Shown in pieces: positions 23,118 to 32,349 of a DNA stretch of 64,000 bases; the stretch's first letter is position 1, and every line of letters begins with the position of its first letter. Source of the DNA: Tetrapyrgos nigripes. Taxonomy: Eukaryota; Basidiomycota; Agaricomycetes; Agaricales; Campanellaceae. The notes under the pieces are model-generated. The model saw nothing but the letters and a program-made list of their open reading frames with translations, did no database searches and had not been told where the DNA came from. Made by a program: the position numbers and the translations under genes. The DNA is taken from NCBI GenBank assembly GCA_013368315.1, contig JAACJM010000084.1:124001-188000 (forward strand), in the 5' to 3' direction.

Positions 23118-23195
23118 GTGATGGGAACTGGGAACTGGGAACTGGGACTGGGGACTGCTTTACTTTTAGGGAACTGGGAACTGGGAATGAGGACT
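23118..23195 (+). repeat. GGGAACT tandem tract
   Basis: Short repeats of GGGAACT/GGGACT (GGGAACTGGGAACTGGGAAC, then a second block near 23170) lie in the 5' leader between LTR and gag of Ty3 element 1. Four or more G-runs lie within 40 bases on the plus strand; the element's RNA strand is C-rich here. Confidence 0.8.
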
Positions 23196-23303
23196 GAAAA
23201 CGTGGATGATGTGTGTTCTTTATGTATGGTTTCTGATGGTTATTTTATGTGGACTGTGTAGAAAAGCTTTCGTAGGTGGCGAATTGCACTCTCATCACCA
23301 AGA

Positions 23304-23465
23304 TGGAGATGGCAGAGGGGTAAGTGAAGGGAAGGTGATGCCAATGCAGAGTCACATCATGGTCTTGTTCTGGTCCTAGCTATCTACCTACAAGCTGTAT
23401 CTAAGTAGAGGCTGTAGCCAAACAAGTACAAACAAAGCACTCTAATCCCCTATCCTCCTACTCCA
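23304..23465 (-). repeat. 5' LTR of Ty3 element 1
   Basis: Runs TGGAGATGGCAG...CTACTCCA, matching 16941-17103. It is followed by CCATA, so CCAT (or ACCAT with the shared A) is the target duplication. Confidence 0.85.
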
Positions 23466-23469
23466 CCAT

Positions 23470-24477
23470 AGCCAAGGTTCAAGGGTGTCATGTATGTACA
23501 GATCCACAAGGCATCAATATTGAGTTGGTGTCATATGTCAGCCTGGATTTCCTACTTGTTGAAGCCATCCATGAGCAACAGCTGTTCATAAACAGAGATG
23601 AATTGGCTTTGGGCATGCACATCACAACACTCACAGTTGATGTTGGAGACTCTGTGATTATTGATGGTGACATTGTGACAAAGAGTGCCTGCAAGTGTGC
23701 AACCATTGGGACAGATGACGAGCTCTGTCTCAATGCTGGTGTTAATGTCCAGGCAAATCATGAATCTTGCTTGCTTCACTTCATCCCTGGATGTGAAGTA
23801 AGAAGGTGCACAAGGAGGTTGGATCACGAATTGTAGGAAGTCATGGGTAGGAATATGGAAGTGGGTGGGCCTGTATGGATGGCCAGTGGTGTTGGGTTGG
23901 GTAGCAGCCATGGTGGGCAAAGAGGATGGGTTTGGAAGGGATCCAAAGGTAAGTCTGGAGGATTACCTGACAGTTAACAAAGAAAGTGGCATGTGCCATG
24001 ATTGTCAATACCCTGCAATCAGCCTCTGTGGAAAACCCGTCATGGCAAGAAGGCGGCGAGGCTTTAGGAGGGAATGGCATGAATGTGGCAGGAATTTGTC
24101 AGTGGCTTGCAAACAGCCAGTTTTTTATTGGCACCTAAGACCCACTACCTAAATGGTAGTGGTAATACTTTCATCTTTGATCTCAGTGTCTTCCCATTCA
24201 GTCCTTCTTTCTTCATTTTCTACATTATTACTTCTTTTTCCTGATGGTCATCTTCACCTTCTCTCTCATCTCTTCTTCCCTCTCATATTGTCATGTTGTT
24301 CTCTATTTTATGCTGCTTTTCATTGCTTGTGTGAGCATCCATTTGCCTCGTTTTTCGCTGATTGTTGCTTTATGTTTCCCAGGATTGTTGTCTCCACCTT
24401 GGTCATTGCACTACTTGTATATTGGCAGTATGTAATGAATACATATATCATTGAATATGTAAGTCCTACTATACTTG
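23470..24477. other. interrupted host sequence between the two Ty3 elements
   Basis: A minus-strand frame (about 23552-23920) reads ARFMICLDINTSIETELVI, CPNGCTLAGTLCHN and NINCECCDVHAQSQF. It looks like decayed coding DNA with several cysteines. The antisense frame is also open, so strand choice is uncertain. No family was recognised. The rest, 24150-24470, is T-rich and non-coding. Confidence 0.3.
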
Positions 24478-24482
24478 GCTAC
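24478..24482. repeat. target-site duplication GCTAC, left
   Basis: Identical to 32350-32354 on the far side of Ty3 element 2. Confidence 0.95.
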
Positions 24483-24907
24483 TGTCAAGAACGTTGTCAC
24501 TTAGCAAATAACCACCCAAGTCACACAATGAACAAGATAGATTGATGGTTACAATGAGACGAGAGAGAGAGATATGGAGAGTAGTAGAGATGAGAAAGGA
24601 CGAGTAGCTGACTATGCTCGACACTGCACTGTACTGAGAGCGAAGTGGAGACGAAGTGAACAGACTAAAGGACTAGTTACAAGCCCCTTGGTATATATAT
24701 GAAAGAAGTGAATTGAGAACAAGTGAATAGGTGAGAATGTCCATGGAGATAGAAATTGGAGATAGGAATCGGAGGAGATAAATGATGTACATGTCAGATC
24801 AAGTGATGGTAACTGTAGACAAGGAAGATGATGATGAGAGTATGAAAGAAATGAATAGTAGTCCATGGAATTAAGAAATAAATAGGGAAGAGCAGCGATT
24901 CATGACA
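24483..24907 (-). repeat. 3' LTR of Ty3 chromovirus 2
   Basis: Runs TGTCAAGAACG...ATTCATGACA, 425 bp. It differs from the 5' LTR by about eight transitions and one 4-bp indel. About half the substitutions are at CpG. A purine tract AAGAAGGGGG (minus strand, from 24911) abuts it as the polypurine tract. Confidence 0.95.
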
Positions 24908-24918
24908 CTACCCCCTTC

Positions 24919-25677
24919 TTATGACGAGCTTACACCGGAGCTCGTACGCCAATTAACGCAATACCTTTTCCAATTGTCGAAGAGTTTTCGTGTTAACTCT
25001 GATTCGTCTGGCCATGTTTCAGGCCCCTGTTCTGCAACATCCTCCCATCCAGTCGGGTTGGTCACTGATCCCCAGACCGATGATCCCCAGCTTGGTTGGG
25101 TCCATCCGTCGTTGTCATCTTGTTGAACGATGTGTGCCCCCCATGTGCTCACGTCTCCCCATCCGATGTCCCCCCTGTGTTCTGCTTGGAGAGATGTCCA
25201 TTGAGCTACACATCTAGCTCTATGTCCCTGTCCCAATCTGCATCGGGTCCCCCCATCTTCCCCTCCCCATGTACACTGTTTGACTCCATTATGTTGTTCT
25301 GGGTGTCCTATAGAGAGTCGACACCATCGTCCAGAGCCTCGTCCATATGTACAACGTCGTCCATTGGATACTTGTTGCCACCATTCTGGCTGGGATGAGT
25401 CTGTGGTGGTCGGTGTCTGGATATTGGTTGAGAAGGCGGTGGTGGTAGTGGTAGACATTTGGTTTATGATAGCAGAGGGTTTGGAAAGTGATAGGGTCGT
25501 TGTGTCTTGGACGGTGGATGTATAAGCGGTAGTTGTGTTTTTCGATTTCTCTGTTCGAAGATAGTTCCTTTTAAATTGTTTTCCAATCAGACGGGGATCT
25601 GGCTTCGTTAACGTTGACAGTAAACGCCGTCTACTTGTGTCGGTACACCCGTGGATGTTCCTGATGGAATTTCTCAA
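24919..25677 (-). CDS. 3' ORF of chromovirus 2 with tandem Cys/His motifs
   Basis: A 252-codon open frame after pol, overlapping the pol end in another frame. The first 73 codons overlap or abut pol; an internal Met at 25458 (MSTTTTTAF) gives 179 residues and is the likelier start. After a Thr-rich leader and WWQQVSNG come two similar units: CTYGRGSGRWCRLSIGHPEQH (C-X9-C-X5-H-X3-H) and CTWGGEDGGTRCRLGQGH followed by RARC (C-X10-C-X5-H-X3-C). A Trp/Gly/Asp-rich part follows (TQPSWGSSVWGSV), then ESELTRKLFDNWKRYCVNW. The units look like metal-binding modules. It stops 11 bp before the LTR. It has no stop, although gag-pol beside it is riddled with them. Its function is unknown to me; a nucleic-acid-binding accessory protein is a guess. 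Confidence 0.5.
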   Translation of the reverse strand: MRNSIRNIHGCTDTSRRRLLSTLTKPDPRLIGKQFKRNYLRTEKSKNTTTAYTSTVQDTTTLSLSKPSAIINQMSTTTTTAFSTNIQTPTTTDSSQPEWWQQVSNGRRCTYGRGSGRWCRLSIGHPEQHNGVKQCTWGGEDGGTRCRLGQGHRARCVAQWTSLQAEHRGDIGWGDVSTWGAHIVQQDDNDGWTQPSWGSSVWGSVTNPTGWEDVAEQGPETWPDESELTRKLFDNWKRYCVNWRTSSGVSSS

Positions 25678-26503
25678 CCATGTCCATTACGCTTGATAGG
25701 TTGGACATGGGAACCCAAGAGTTCTCTGAGTCAGGGTAATCCAACCATTTGATCAGGTACTGAGTTCTCTTTCTATTCCTGGTGGGCTTCAAGTCGAGTA
25801 TCTTTTCTACGTCGCATTCTTCATCTGTATCCAGTAACTCTGCGGGTGGTTCGGGGTAATTTGGCCCATGTGCGTCCGTTTCAACGTATGGTGATAGTAA
25901 CGATGCGTGAAGGACGGGGTGTATTCGCCAAGTCTTCAGTAATTTCAACTTGTAGTTGACCTGGCTAATTACTTCAATGATTTCGAATGGCCCATGATGA
26001 CGATCAGACAACTTAGCTTTTGGTCTCGTCGTTTTTAGATTTTTCCCATCGAGTAGCACTCTATCCCCAACTTTGTACCCTATCCATGGTATCGAGTGGT
26101 TTCCATGCTGATTCTTCATGGTTTCTGCCGCTGAAAATAGACTAGCTTTGAGCTCATCTCTGAGTCGGTTAAGATTTTCGAGTCGTTCTTCAACTGTTGG
26201 CAAGTTAGATGTCGGGTTGAACGCTGGAAAGAATCACAGTTGATATCTGTGTAGGAGTTCAAACAGCGATTTTCCGGTTGCTGAGTGAACTCTAGTGTTA
26301 TGGCTGAACTCCGCATATGGTATGTAGTCCACCCAGTCTTCCTGTCAGTAGTTGCAGAAGATTCGTAAGAATTGTTCTAGCTCTTGGTTGTATTGTTCAG
26401 ATTCTCCGTCGGTCTGTGGGTGATAAGCTGTGCTCAGGGCTGATGTTACTCCGAGTTTTTCGTGGACCGCAGCCATGACTTTACTAGCGAACTGTGGTCC
26501 TCA
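25631..26503 (-). pseudogene. integrase C-terminus and chromodomain of chromovirus 2
   Basis: Minus-strand reading: GPQFASKVMAAVHEKLGV, STAYHPQTDGESEQYNQELE (E of the D,D,E triad), YKVGDRVLLDGKNLKTTRP and KLSDRHHGPFEIIEVIS (GPF/Y module). A chromodomain follows at about 25650-25790: DVEKILDLKPTRNRKRTQYL, IKWLDYPDSENSWVP, VEKFHQEHP. TGA at 26501-26503, 26345-26347 and 26234-26236 interrupt it. The chromodomain aromatic cage positions are largely present, which in this group targets integration to heterochromatin. Confidence 0.9.
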
Positions 26504-28568
26504 GTCGGAGATCATTTTATCCCACAGTCCATATCACTGCCATGTGTGATCAAGCAAGAGGTTAACCGTACTGTCGCTGTCAATTGTTTTTGTGCACGGC
26601 AATATAATGACGGTTTTTGTTGACCTGTCAACGACAACATGTACTGCATTGAATCCTTTACATTCAGGGAGGTCCATGATGAAGTCGGTTGTGATGGTTC
26701 TGAAGGGTCGTTCTGGAATTTCGGTGGGTACCAAGGGAACTCGGGTCGGGTTATTATTGGGTTTCGTCAGTTGACATTTGGCGCAATCGTTTACGTAGTC
26801 TCTGACAAATACCGACATACCCGGCCACCAGAATTCTCTGCTGACTAGTTTGTAGGTTTTGTATCTTCCAGGGTGTCCCACCACTAGAGAGTCGTGGTGT
26901 AACTTTATGATGTCTCGTCGGAGATCGTTGTCAGCTGGGACATAGATTTTGCCACAGAATAATATGATCCCGTCCTCATAGTTCCATTCCTGTAGATTTT
27001 TTACCAGAGACTGTGGTCCATTTCGTAGGATGACATCAAGGGCACTCACTACTTCAAGGTCTTTCTTGGGGGATTCTTTGATCCTTCGCTGTAGTTCCAC
27101 GTCTCCTATGGCAGTTACAGTCCCTTGTCTGGTTGCTCGGATATGGAAGAACTTAGGATCGAGTAGGATCCTATTGGCATTGTTGTTTTCTATTCCAATT
27201 CGATGACCTGGTCGTCTGGATAAAAGATCAGCTTTATTAAGGCTTCCCGGTTTGTGGAGTAGGGAGAACTCAAATCGTGTAAGGAACAGCGCCCATCGTG
27301 CTTGTCGTCGGCTAAGTTTCTGAGCTGTCTGGAAGTATGTCAGGTTGTGATGATCAGTCAAGATTTTGATGGAGTATGGGGCTCCTTCTAGGTAATGCTG
27401 CCATGCTTCTAATGCCCGTATAATCACAAGTAATTCTTTGTCGTGGATGTCATAGTTTCGTTCTGTCTCAGAGAGCGACTTGGAGATGTAGGCCACTGGA
27501 TGCCATCAATTGTCATCTCCAGTTTGCATGAGTATTCCTCCTGTTGCATATTCTGATGCGTCAACTTCTACTCGATATGGTTTGGTATGATCAGGAATTA
27601 ATAGGACTGGTCTGGAAGTGAAAGCCGCTTTGAGGGATTGAAAGGCTTCCTCTGCTGCTGTTCCCCAACTCCACTGATTATCCTTCTTTGTTAGGTTGAA
27701 CAGTGGTTGTGCGATTTTCGAAAAGTCTTTGATGAATCGTCTGTAGAAGTTTCCGAATCCTAGGAATGCTTGTACTTCTTTCACCATTTTCAGAGTTGGC
27801 CATTCGATTACTCCTGCAACTTTAGCAGGGTCCATTGCTAGGGTGTCGTGGGAGACTATAAGGCCCAGGAAGTCGACTTTGTCCATTTTGAATGAGCATT
27901 TCTCGGGTTTCGCGTATAGGTCGTTGTCTCGTAAGCGTTGTAGCACTTTTCGTACAAGTTCACAATGTTCTGCCAAATCTTGGGTGAATATGAGGATATC
28001 GTCCATGTAAATAACGAATTTCCCTAGGTCGATGAGGTCCTTGAAGATAGTATTCATCATTGCTTGGAAGGTGGCGGGTGAGTTCATAAGCCCAAAGAAC
28101 ATGACTGTTGGTTCGAAAAGCCCTCGATTGGTCTTGAAGGCAGCTTTCCATTCATCTCCTTCTTTGATCCGGACGTTGTTATATCCCCATCGTAGATCGA
28201 TCTTGGAGAATACGTGTGCGTTTTTGAGTTTGTCAATCAATTCTGGAATGAGCGGTAAGGGATACGCGTTTTTTATGGTACCCTTATTGAGCTCTCTGTA
28301 GTCCTGCACTGGTTGTAGTTTTCTGTCCTTCTTTTTGACAAAGAAGAAAGGACTTGCCATAGGTGACTTCGATGGTTTAATGTACCCTTTTACGAGATTT
28401 TCGTCTAGGAAAGAGTCTAACTCGGTTTGTTCGTTTGGTGATAGAGGGTATGTTTTACATGTTCGCGGTTGGAAGTCTTCTCGTAGTTCGATTGCGTGGT
28501 CCCAACTACTTCATTGGGGTAAACGTTCTGAGGTTTCTTTATCAAATACTGACAAGTAATTGTGATAT
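26504..28568 (-). pseudogene. RT, RNase H and integrase core of chromovirus 2
   Basis: RT motifs on the minus strand are [73 protein letters not shown], and catalytic [12 protein letters not shown] at about 28010. RNase H starts [19 protein letters not shown]. Next are HDKELLVIIRALEAWQHYL and the H-H-C-C zinc part (HHDSLVVGHPGRYKTYKLV, NDCAKCQLTKP). The integrase D is in RTITTDFIMDLPECKGFN. TGA at 28511-28513, 27506-27508 and 26534-26536 and TAA at 28568-28570 interrupt an otherwise aligned frame, which implies recent death. Confidence 0.95.
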
Positions 28569-29554
28569 TATTTGGAGATTAGTTCTTCTAGTGACGTCAG
28601 TTGATCTGGTGTTGGTTTGTATTCAGCGATCTGTTGTGCTTTTGTAAAAGCTGCCCGGATACTCAGCTTGGTTTCTACTAGTTCTTGGTCTTGGTCTTTC
28701 GGAACGTTAATATATTCCATGGCGAGTTCGCTCCATTGGTGTGGAACGTCCCATTGTCTGGTTGTATCTTCTGAGGGTGACAGTGCTCCCAATTCGATAG
28801 GTTTCGAGCGGGTGTTCTGAGACCATGATCTTCGACATCGTCCTGCTATCTTTGGCTGTGCCACTGGTTTACAAGGTCCAGTGTGTTCTTTGTATAGCAC
28901 TTGGTAATCTTGATGATATGTTCTAGGATCAACTACTTCAGGTCGTTTTGGTTTTGTGGGATGTGTATTCGACTTAGCTCTGATTTTTACCGGTGGTTTC
29001 TCCAGTACACAGATATCATCACAGCACGTCAGGTTGACTTCCGAGGTCACCCAGTCGATTTCTGGGTTGTGGTGTTCTAGCCAATTGGTTCCTAGAATGA
29101 TGTCGTGTTTACCGATGTCCATAATATAGAATTCGGCAGTTTCCTCGTGATACGATTTTCGATCTTGTGTATAAATTCGTAACTTCTGGATGGTGTAATG
29201 TGTCACCCGTCCCATAACATTTTCGGATCCGTCAATGTTTTGTACTGGGAAGGGTTTTTCTATGGGAATTCGATTCAGGTTATGTTTCTGAGCAAAGGTG
29301 TTGTTGATAATAACTCCCTCTGCTCCGCTGTCCAACAGAGCAATTGCGTCGATTTTTCGTCCAGTTATTTTACTGACTAATTCCATTTCTAATTCTATCG
29401 AGGGAATCTGTCGGTTTCGAGTGATTGCCGTGATTCTTAGCTTAGATGGGAACTGTGGCTTACAAAAGGGTATAAGGCTCATGTATTGCCTATTTTTTAC
29501 TGGTATATATGTCCATATCCCTCCTCCTGACAACGTGACAGGGGAGGTGTTCAA
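28568..29554 (-). CDS. protease region of chromovirus 2
   Basis: Open for 328 codons on the minus strand. The aspartic protease active site is IDAIALLDSGAEGVIIN, with the second conserved block KHDIILGTNWLEHHNP, about 60-200 residues in. The C part (DQLTSLEELISK) leads into RT but is cut by TAA. It sits between gag and RT as in gag-pol elements and would normally be translated as part of the polyprotein. Confidence 0.85.
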   Translation of the reverse strand: MNTSPVTLSGGGIWTYIPVKNRQYMSLIPFCKPQFPSKLRITAITRNRQIPSIELEMELVSKITGRKIDAIALLDSGAEGVIINNTFAQKHNLNRIPIEKPFPVQNIDGSENVMGRVTHYTIQKLRIYTQDRKSYHEETAEFYIMDIGKHDIILGTNWLEHHNPEIDWVTSEVNLTCCDDICVLEKPPVKIRAKSNTHPTKPKRPEVVDPRTYHQDYQVLYKEHTGPCKPVAQPKIAGRCRRSWSQNTRSKPIELGALSPSEDTTRQWDVPHQWSELAMEYINVPKDQDQELVETKLSIRAAFTKAQQIAEYKPTPDQLTSLEELISK

Positions 29555-31335
29555 AAATCCGATTGTGTTACGAGATCCTTCAGGTATCCCGCTGCTTTCT
29601 CCTTTTCTTCCCCAGATAGCGCCCTGACTTTGGCAGTAAATTCTTCTGTGATTTCCTTCATCGTAATGTTTGTCCTGGGGGACGAGGGTTCGGTTGCAGT
29701 CATAGTTGTTTTGATTGAAGGTTTCCAGGTCGTATTGTTGGAGTTGGTCGTGGTGGGCCTGGGAAACGTAGGACAGTTAAATGTAGTATGTCCTAGTCTG
29801 CGACAGCTGAAGCAGCGGGTATTTAATTTTTGGGGATGCACCTGGGTTATTGTTTTGGAAGGCATTTACTTCCATGCTTCTCGTTCAACTACCTCCCGCA
29901 TTCTGTGATCCTTTGGTCTGCCGCTCTCCTTCCCCTCGTTGTTTACTCCACAGAGCCTTCTCAGTTTGCCTTTCTACCCAAATCATATGTTGTCTGACCG
30001 CAGCCTTTTGTAGCGTCTCAAGATTCCTGGGTTGGGATGGCAGGTAGGAAATTCGGTCTACCAATCCTTTCAGGAGCCCTTTCCAATAGTACTTCATTAA
30101 ACCTTCGTTGTTATAGCCAGTATCTTTAGCGTATAACTCGAATTCAGAATTGTACTTATCTATATCTGCCAATGCTCCTTCCATCCTTATGACCTCTATC
30201 TTTGCTTGTGCTTGCATCTTTTGGGACGTTGGCTTGAAGTCATGTAGAAATTTTTGGTTTACTTCTCACAACGTCCACTTCTTCTTCTTCTTTGACCCTA
30301 GTGACAAGTCTTCGTTGGTACTCCAATACTCCTTGTCACTATCACTGAAATCATCGTCTTCTTCATAGATTTTCGCCATCATATTGTGAGCCCATCGCCC
30401 TGCTTTTTCTCCCGTGAAGAGTGTGAGAAATAGTGCTATCTTCTCGTTTTCCGTGGGGTATACTCCTTCGTTAAGTCAGAGGTAGTTGTTGAACTCAGCT
30501 AACCAATCTTTTGCCAAGTTTCGTTCTCCTGTAAACTTTTCTGGTTTCGCTCCTCTTTCCTTCATGGTTTTGTTTGGGAGCTGATCATCGTCAGAGAGGG
30601 TATCAGCGGGAGGTCTGTTTGTTCCTCCTGCAGCGGCAGTGGCTGAGGTGGGCTCGTTGTGTTCAGACATTTCGAGGTTAGAAAGGATGTTCTGAAGATC
30701 AATTATCTGTTGGGGGGGAACGGATATGGGTTCTTGGATTGCACTGGGGGTGCTATCAGATGGAGATCTTCTAAGGGGAGTTTGTGGTTCGATAGGGGAA
30801 AGTGGAAGTTCTGGTTCGGGAGTAGGTTTGTTTATTGGGAGTTGGGTCTCTGTAGGTTCTGGTGCCTCGTGTTGTCCAGACGATTGTATGGGTTCTAGAC
30901 CGTATCCTAGTTCTGTATGAGTGAGGGCTCAATTGTGTATAGAGAGTCGGTTTGGGCATGGATTGTTTTGACAGTTGTCCCACTGGTTGTTAACCGAAAC
31001 GTGATAGTCTTTCTGTTGTTGAGCGTGGTATGCGTGGGGTCGATGGATACAAGTGATGGTGAGAGGTGAGGAGGTACGACTGGGGATTCGGGATGCAGCG
31101 CATGATCGTGATTGAGTTCTAGGATTTCCACTTCTGGACATACACTAGTTGGTATCTTCAGGTCCCGAGAACAGGTGATTCCACTGGTCAATGGGTACGT
31201 CTTCCCAATAGAACCCTTGTTGGTAATAGTCGTTTATTCTGGGAATTCTAGTTTGGTAGTATCTTTCACGTTCTTCTTGGCAATGTTCTAGATGTCACTG
31301 TTTTCGTAGTTGTCATGACTGAACCAGCAAGGGAT
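29551..31335 (-). pseudogene. gag of chromovirus 2
   Basis: The N part includes LEHCQEERERYYQTRIPRI, YYQQGFYWEDVPIDQWNHLF and a Pro/Glu-rich linker. Then come MKERGAKPEKFTGERNLAKD WLAEFNNYL and LNEGVYPTENEKIALFLTLF, the capsid. A central piece (ADIDKYNSEFELYAKDTGYN, YYWKGLLKGLVDRI) is typical of gag. The CCHC knuckle CFSCRRLGHTTFNC lies near 29780-29820. Stops at 30476-30478 and 30266-30268 are TGA in Arg contexts (NYL-x-LNEG, WTL-x-EVNQ). Further stops are near 30930 and 31150. Confidence 0.85.
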
Positions 31336-31640
31336 GGGAGCGTTTCCAAGTTGGGTGAAATAACAAGTGTCTAGGACTGCCACGTAACGTGGGGATGCGT
31401 TCTCAGGAGATATCTTTATTCGAAGATATTCAGAGATTGTCACTTCACCTTTGACCCACGTTCTCTTGTTTAGTTTGATCCAGTGATTATCGAGTGTGAT
31501 GGCGTGTTTTTGTACTGTGTTTTTAACTCGTTGCGAGTAGTCCTTGAAGCTGTCTGAATCTTCGATTTTATAGCAGTACTCTGGTGGGGGTCGAGTTCGT
31601 AGATTGTTGAGAAATGGTTCAAAGTTGAGAGCCAGTGTGT
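31288..31640 (-). CDS. 5' ORF upstream of gag in chromovirus 2
   Basis: A minus-strand frame of about 115 codons is open from just after a TAA to TAG at 31288-31290. It reads TLALNFEPFLNNLRTRPPPE, YCYKIEDSDSFKDYSQRV, HWIKLNKRTWVKGEVTISEY, VAVLDTCYFTQLGNAPIPCW. Residue use is protein-like. There is no ATG at its start, so either a start codon was lost or it is the tail of a spliced or frameshifted ORF. It overlaps the gag N-region in another frame at its end. Not recognised. Confidence 0.4.
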
Positions 31641-31908
31641 ATGATTAGGATTTCAATTACAGAGTCGGTCGACCACCCTACTCGAATCGGCAAGTTTGGT
31701 TTTATGTCTCGAAACTGTGTAGACGGGGGATGACTTTGTGCAACAACTCCTTGAGTTTGTTCACACCGGCCGACCTGTGAGGCTCCTCACACAGGGTAGA
31801 GATGATGGGCTTGGGGGCACCATAGGGGAAAGATGGGAATAGGAAGGTCTAGTAGGACGGAAGTGTTGCTGTGGGTTGTGAGGTCTATTTGTGAGGTGGG
31901 TGTAAGAG

Positions 31909-31918
31909 AGTCTGTTCA
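31909..31918 (-). promoter_or_regulatory. self-priming type primer-binding site
   Basis: Plus strand AGTCTGTTCA, two bases inside the 5' LTR; on the element strand it reads TGAACAGACT. It is exactly complementary to AGTCTGTTCA in the LTR (element strand, 32104 down to 32095). No tRNA-like TGG start is present. This matches the Tf1/sushi scheme, in which the RNA 5' end folds back as primer. Confidence 0.75.
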
Positions 31919-31920
31919 AG

Positions 31921-32349
31921 TGTCAAGAACGTTGTCACTTAGCAAATAACCACCCAAGTCACACAATGAACAAGATAGATTGACGGTTACAATGAGACGA
32001 GAGAGAGAGATATGGAGAGTAGTAGAGATGAGAAAAGACGAGTAGCTGACTATGCTCGACACTGCACTGTACTGAGAGCGGAGTGGAGACAAAGTGAACA
32101 GACTAAAGGACTAGTTACAAGCCCCTTGGTATATATGTATATGAAAGAAGTGAATTGAGAACAAGTGAATAGGTGAGAATGTCCATGGAGATAGAAATTG
32201 GAGATAGGAATCGAAGGAGATAAATGATGTACATGTCAGATCAAGTGATGGTAACCGTAGACAAGGAAGATGATGATGAGAGTATGAAAGAAATGAATAG
32301 TAGTCCATGGAGTTAAGAAATAAATAGGGAAGAGCGGCGATTCATGACA
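31921..32349 (-). repeat. 5' LTR of Ty3 chromovirus 2
   Basis: 429 bp, TGTCAAGAACG...ATTCATGACA, about 98% identical to 24483-24907. It is followed by the GCTAC duplication. Confidence 0.95.
32095..32142 (-). promoter_or_regulatory. TATA box and inferred RNA start in LTR
   Basis: On the element strand, CATATACATATATACC (32127-32142) lies about 28 bases upstream of AGTCTGTTCA (32104-32095). That spacing fits a TATA-directed transcription start at the sequence that pairs with the primer site. Confidence 0.55.

Larger units (their letters stand above)
16941..23465 (-). mobile_element. Ty3/gypsy LTR retrotransposon 1 (6.5 kb), complete but dead
   Basis: Two LTRs of about 162 bp with TG...CA ends are flanked by ACCAT/CCAT duplications (16936-16940 and 23465-23469; the shared A makes it 4 or 5 bp). 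The minus-strand order is gag with CCHC knuckle, protease, reverse transcriptase, RNase H, integrase. Integrase lies after RT, which is the Ty3 order. The likely primer-binding site (TGGTGATGAGAG on the minus strand, 23288-23299) sits 4 bases inside the 5' LTR and begins with the TGG expected from a tRNA 3' end. Coding is broken by many stops and frameshifts. Confidence 0.9.
24483..32349 (-). mobile_element. Ty3/gypsy chromovirus 2 (7.9 kb), complete, recently dead
   Basis: Bounded by 425/429-bp LTRs and a perfect 5-bp duplication, GCTAC. The minus-strand order is a 5' ORF, gag with CCHC knuckle, aspartic protease, RT (YMDD), RNase H, integrase, chromodomain and a 3' ORF. The primer site is not a tRNA complement but is complementary to a 10-base stretch of its own LTR, as in Tf1/sushi elements. 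The coding region carries at least eight TGA stops that read as Arg in context. Confidence 0.95.

Noticed and set aside
24153..24545. Hydrophobic plus-strand ORF beside the chromovirus
   Set aside because: It is T-rich and runs into the LTR at 24483, so it cannot be an intact host gene.
16941..32349. TGA read as a sense codon in this genome
   Set aside because: Apparently intact genes in the window end in TGA (for example the secreted protein at 10678), and the TGA codons cluster in dead elements.
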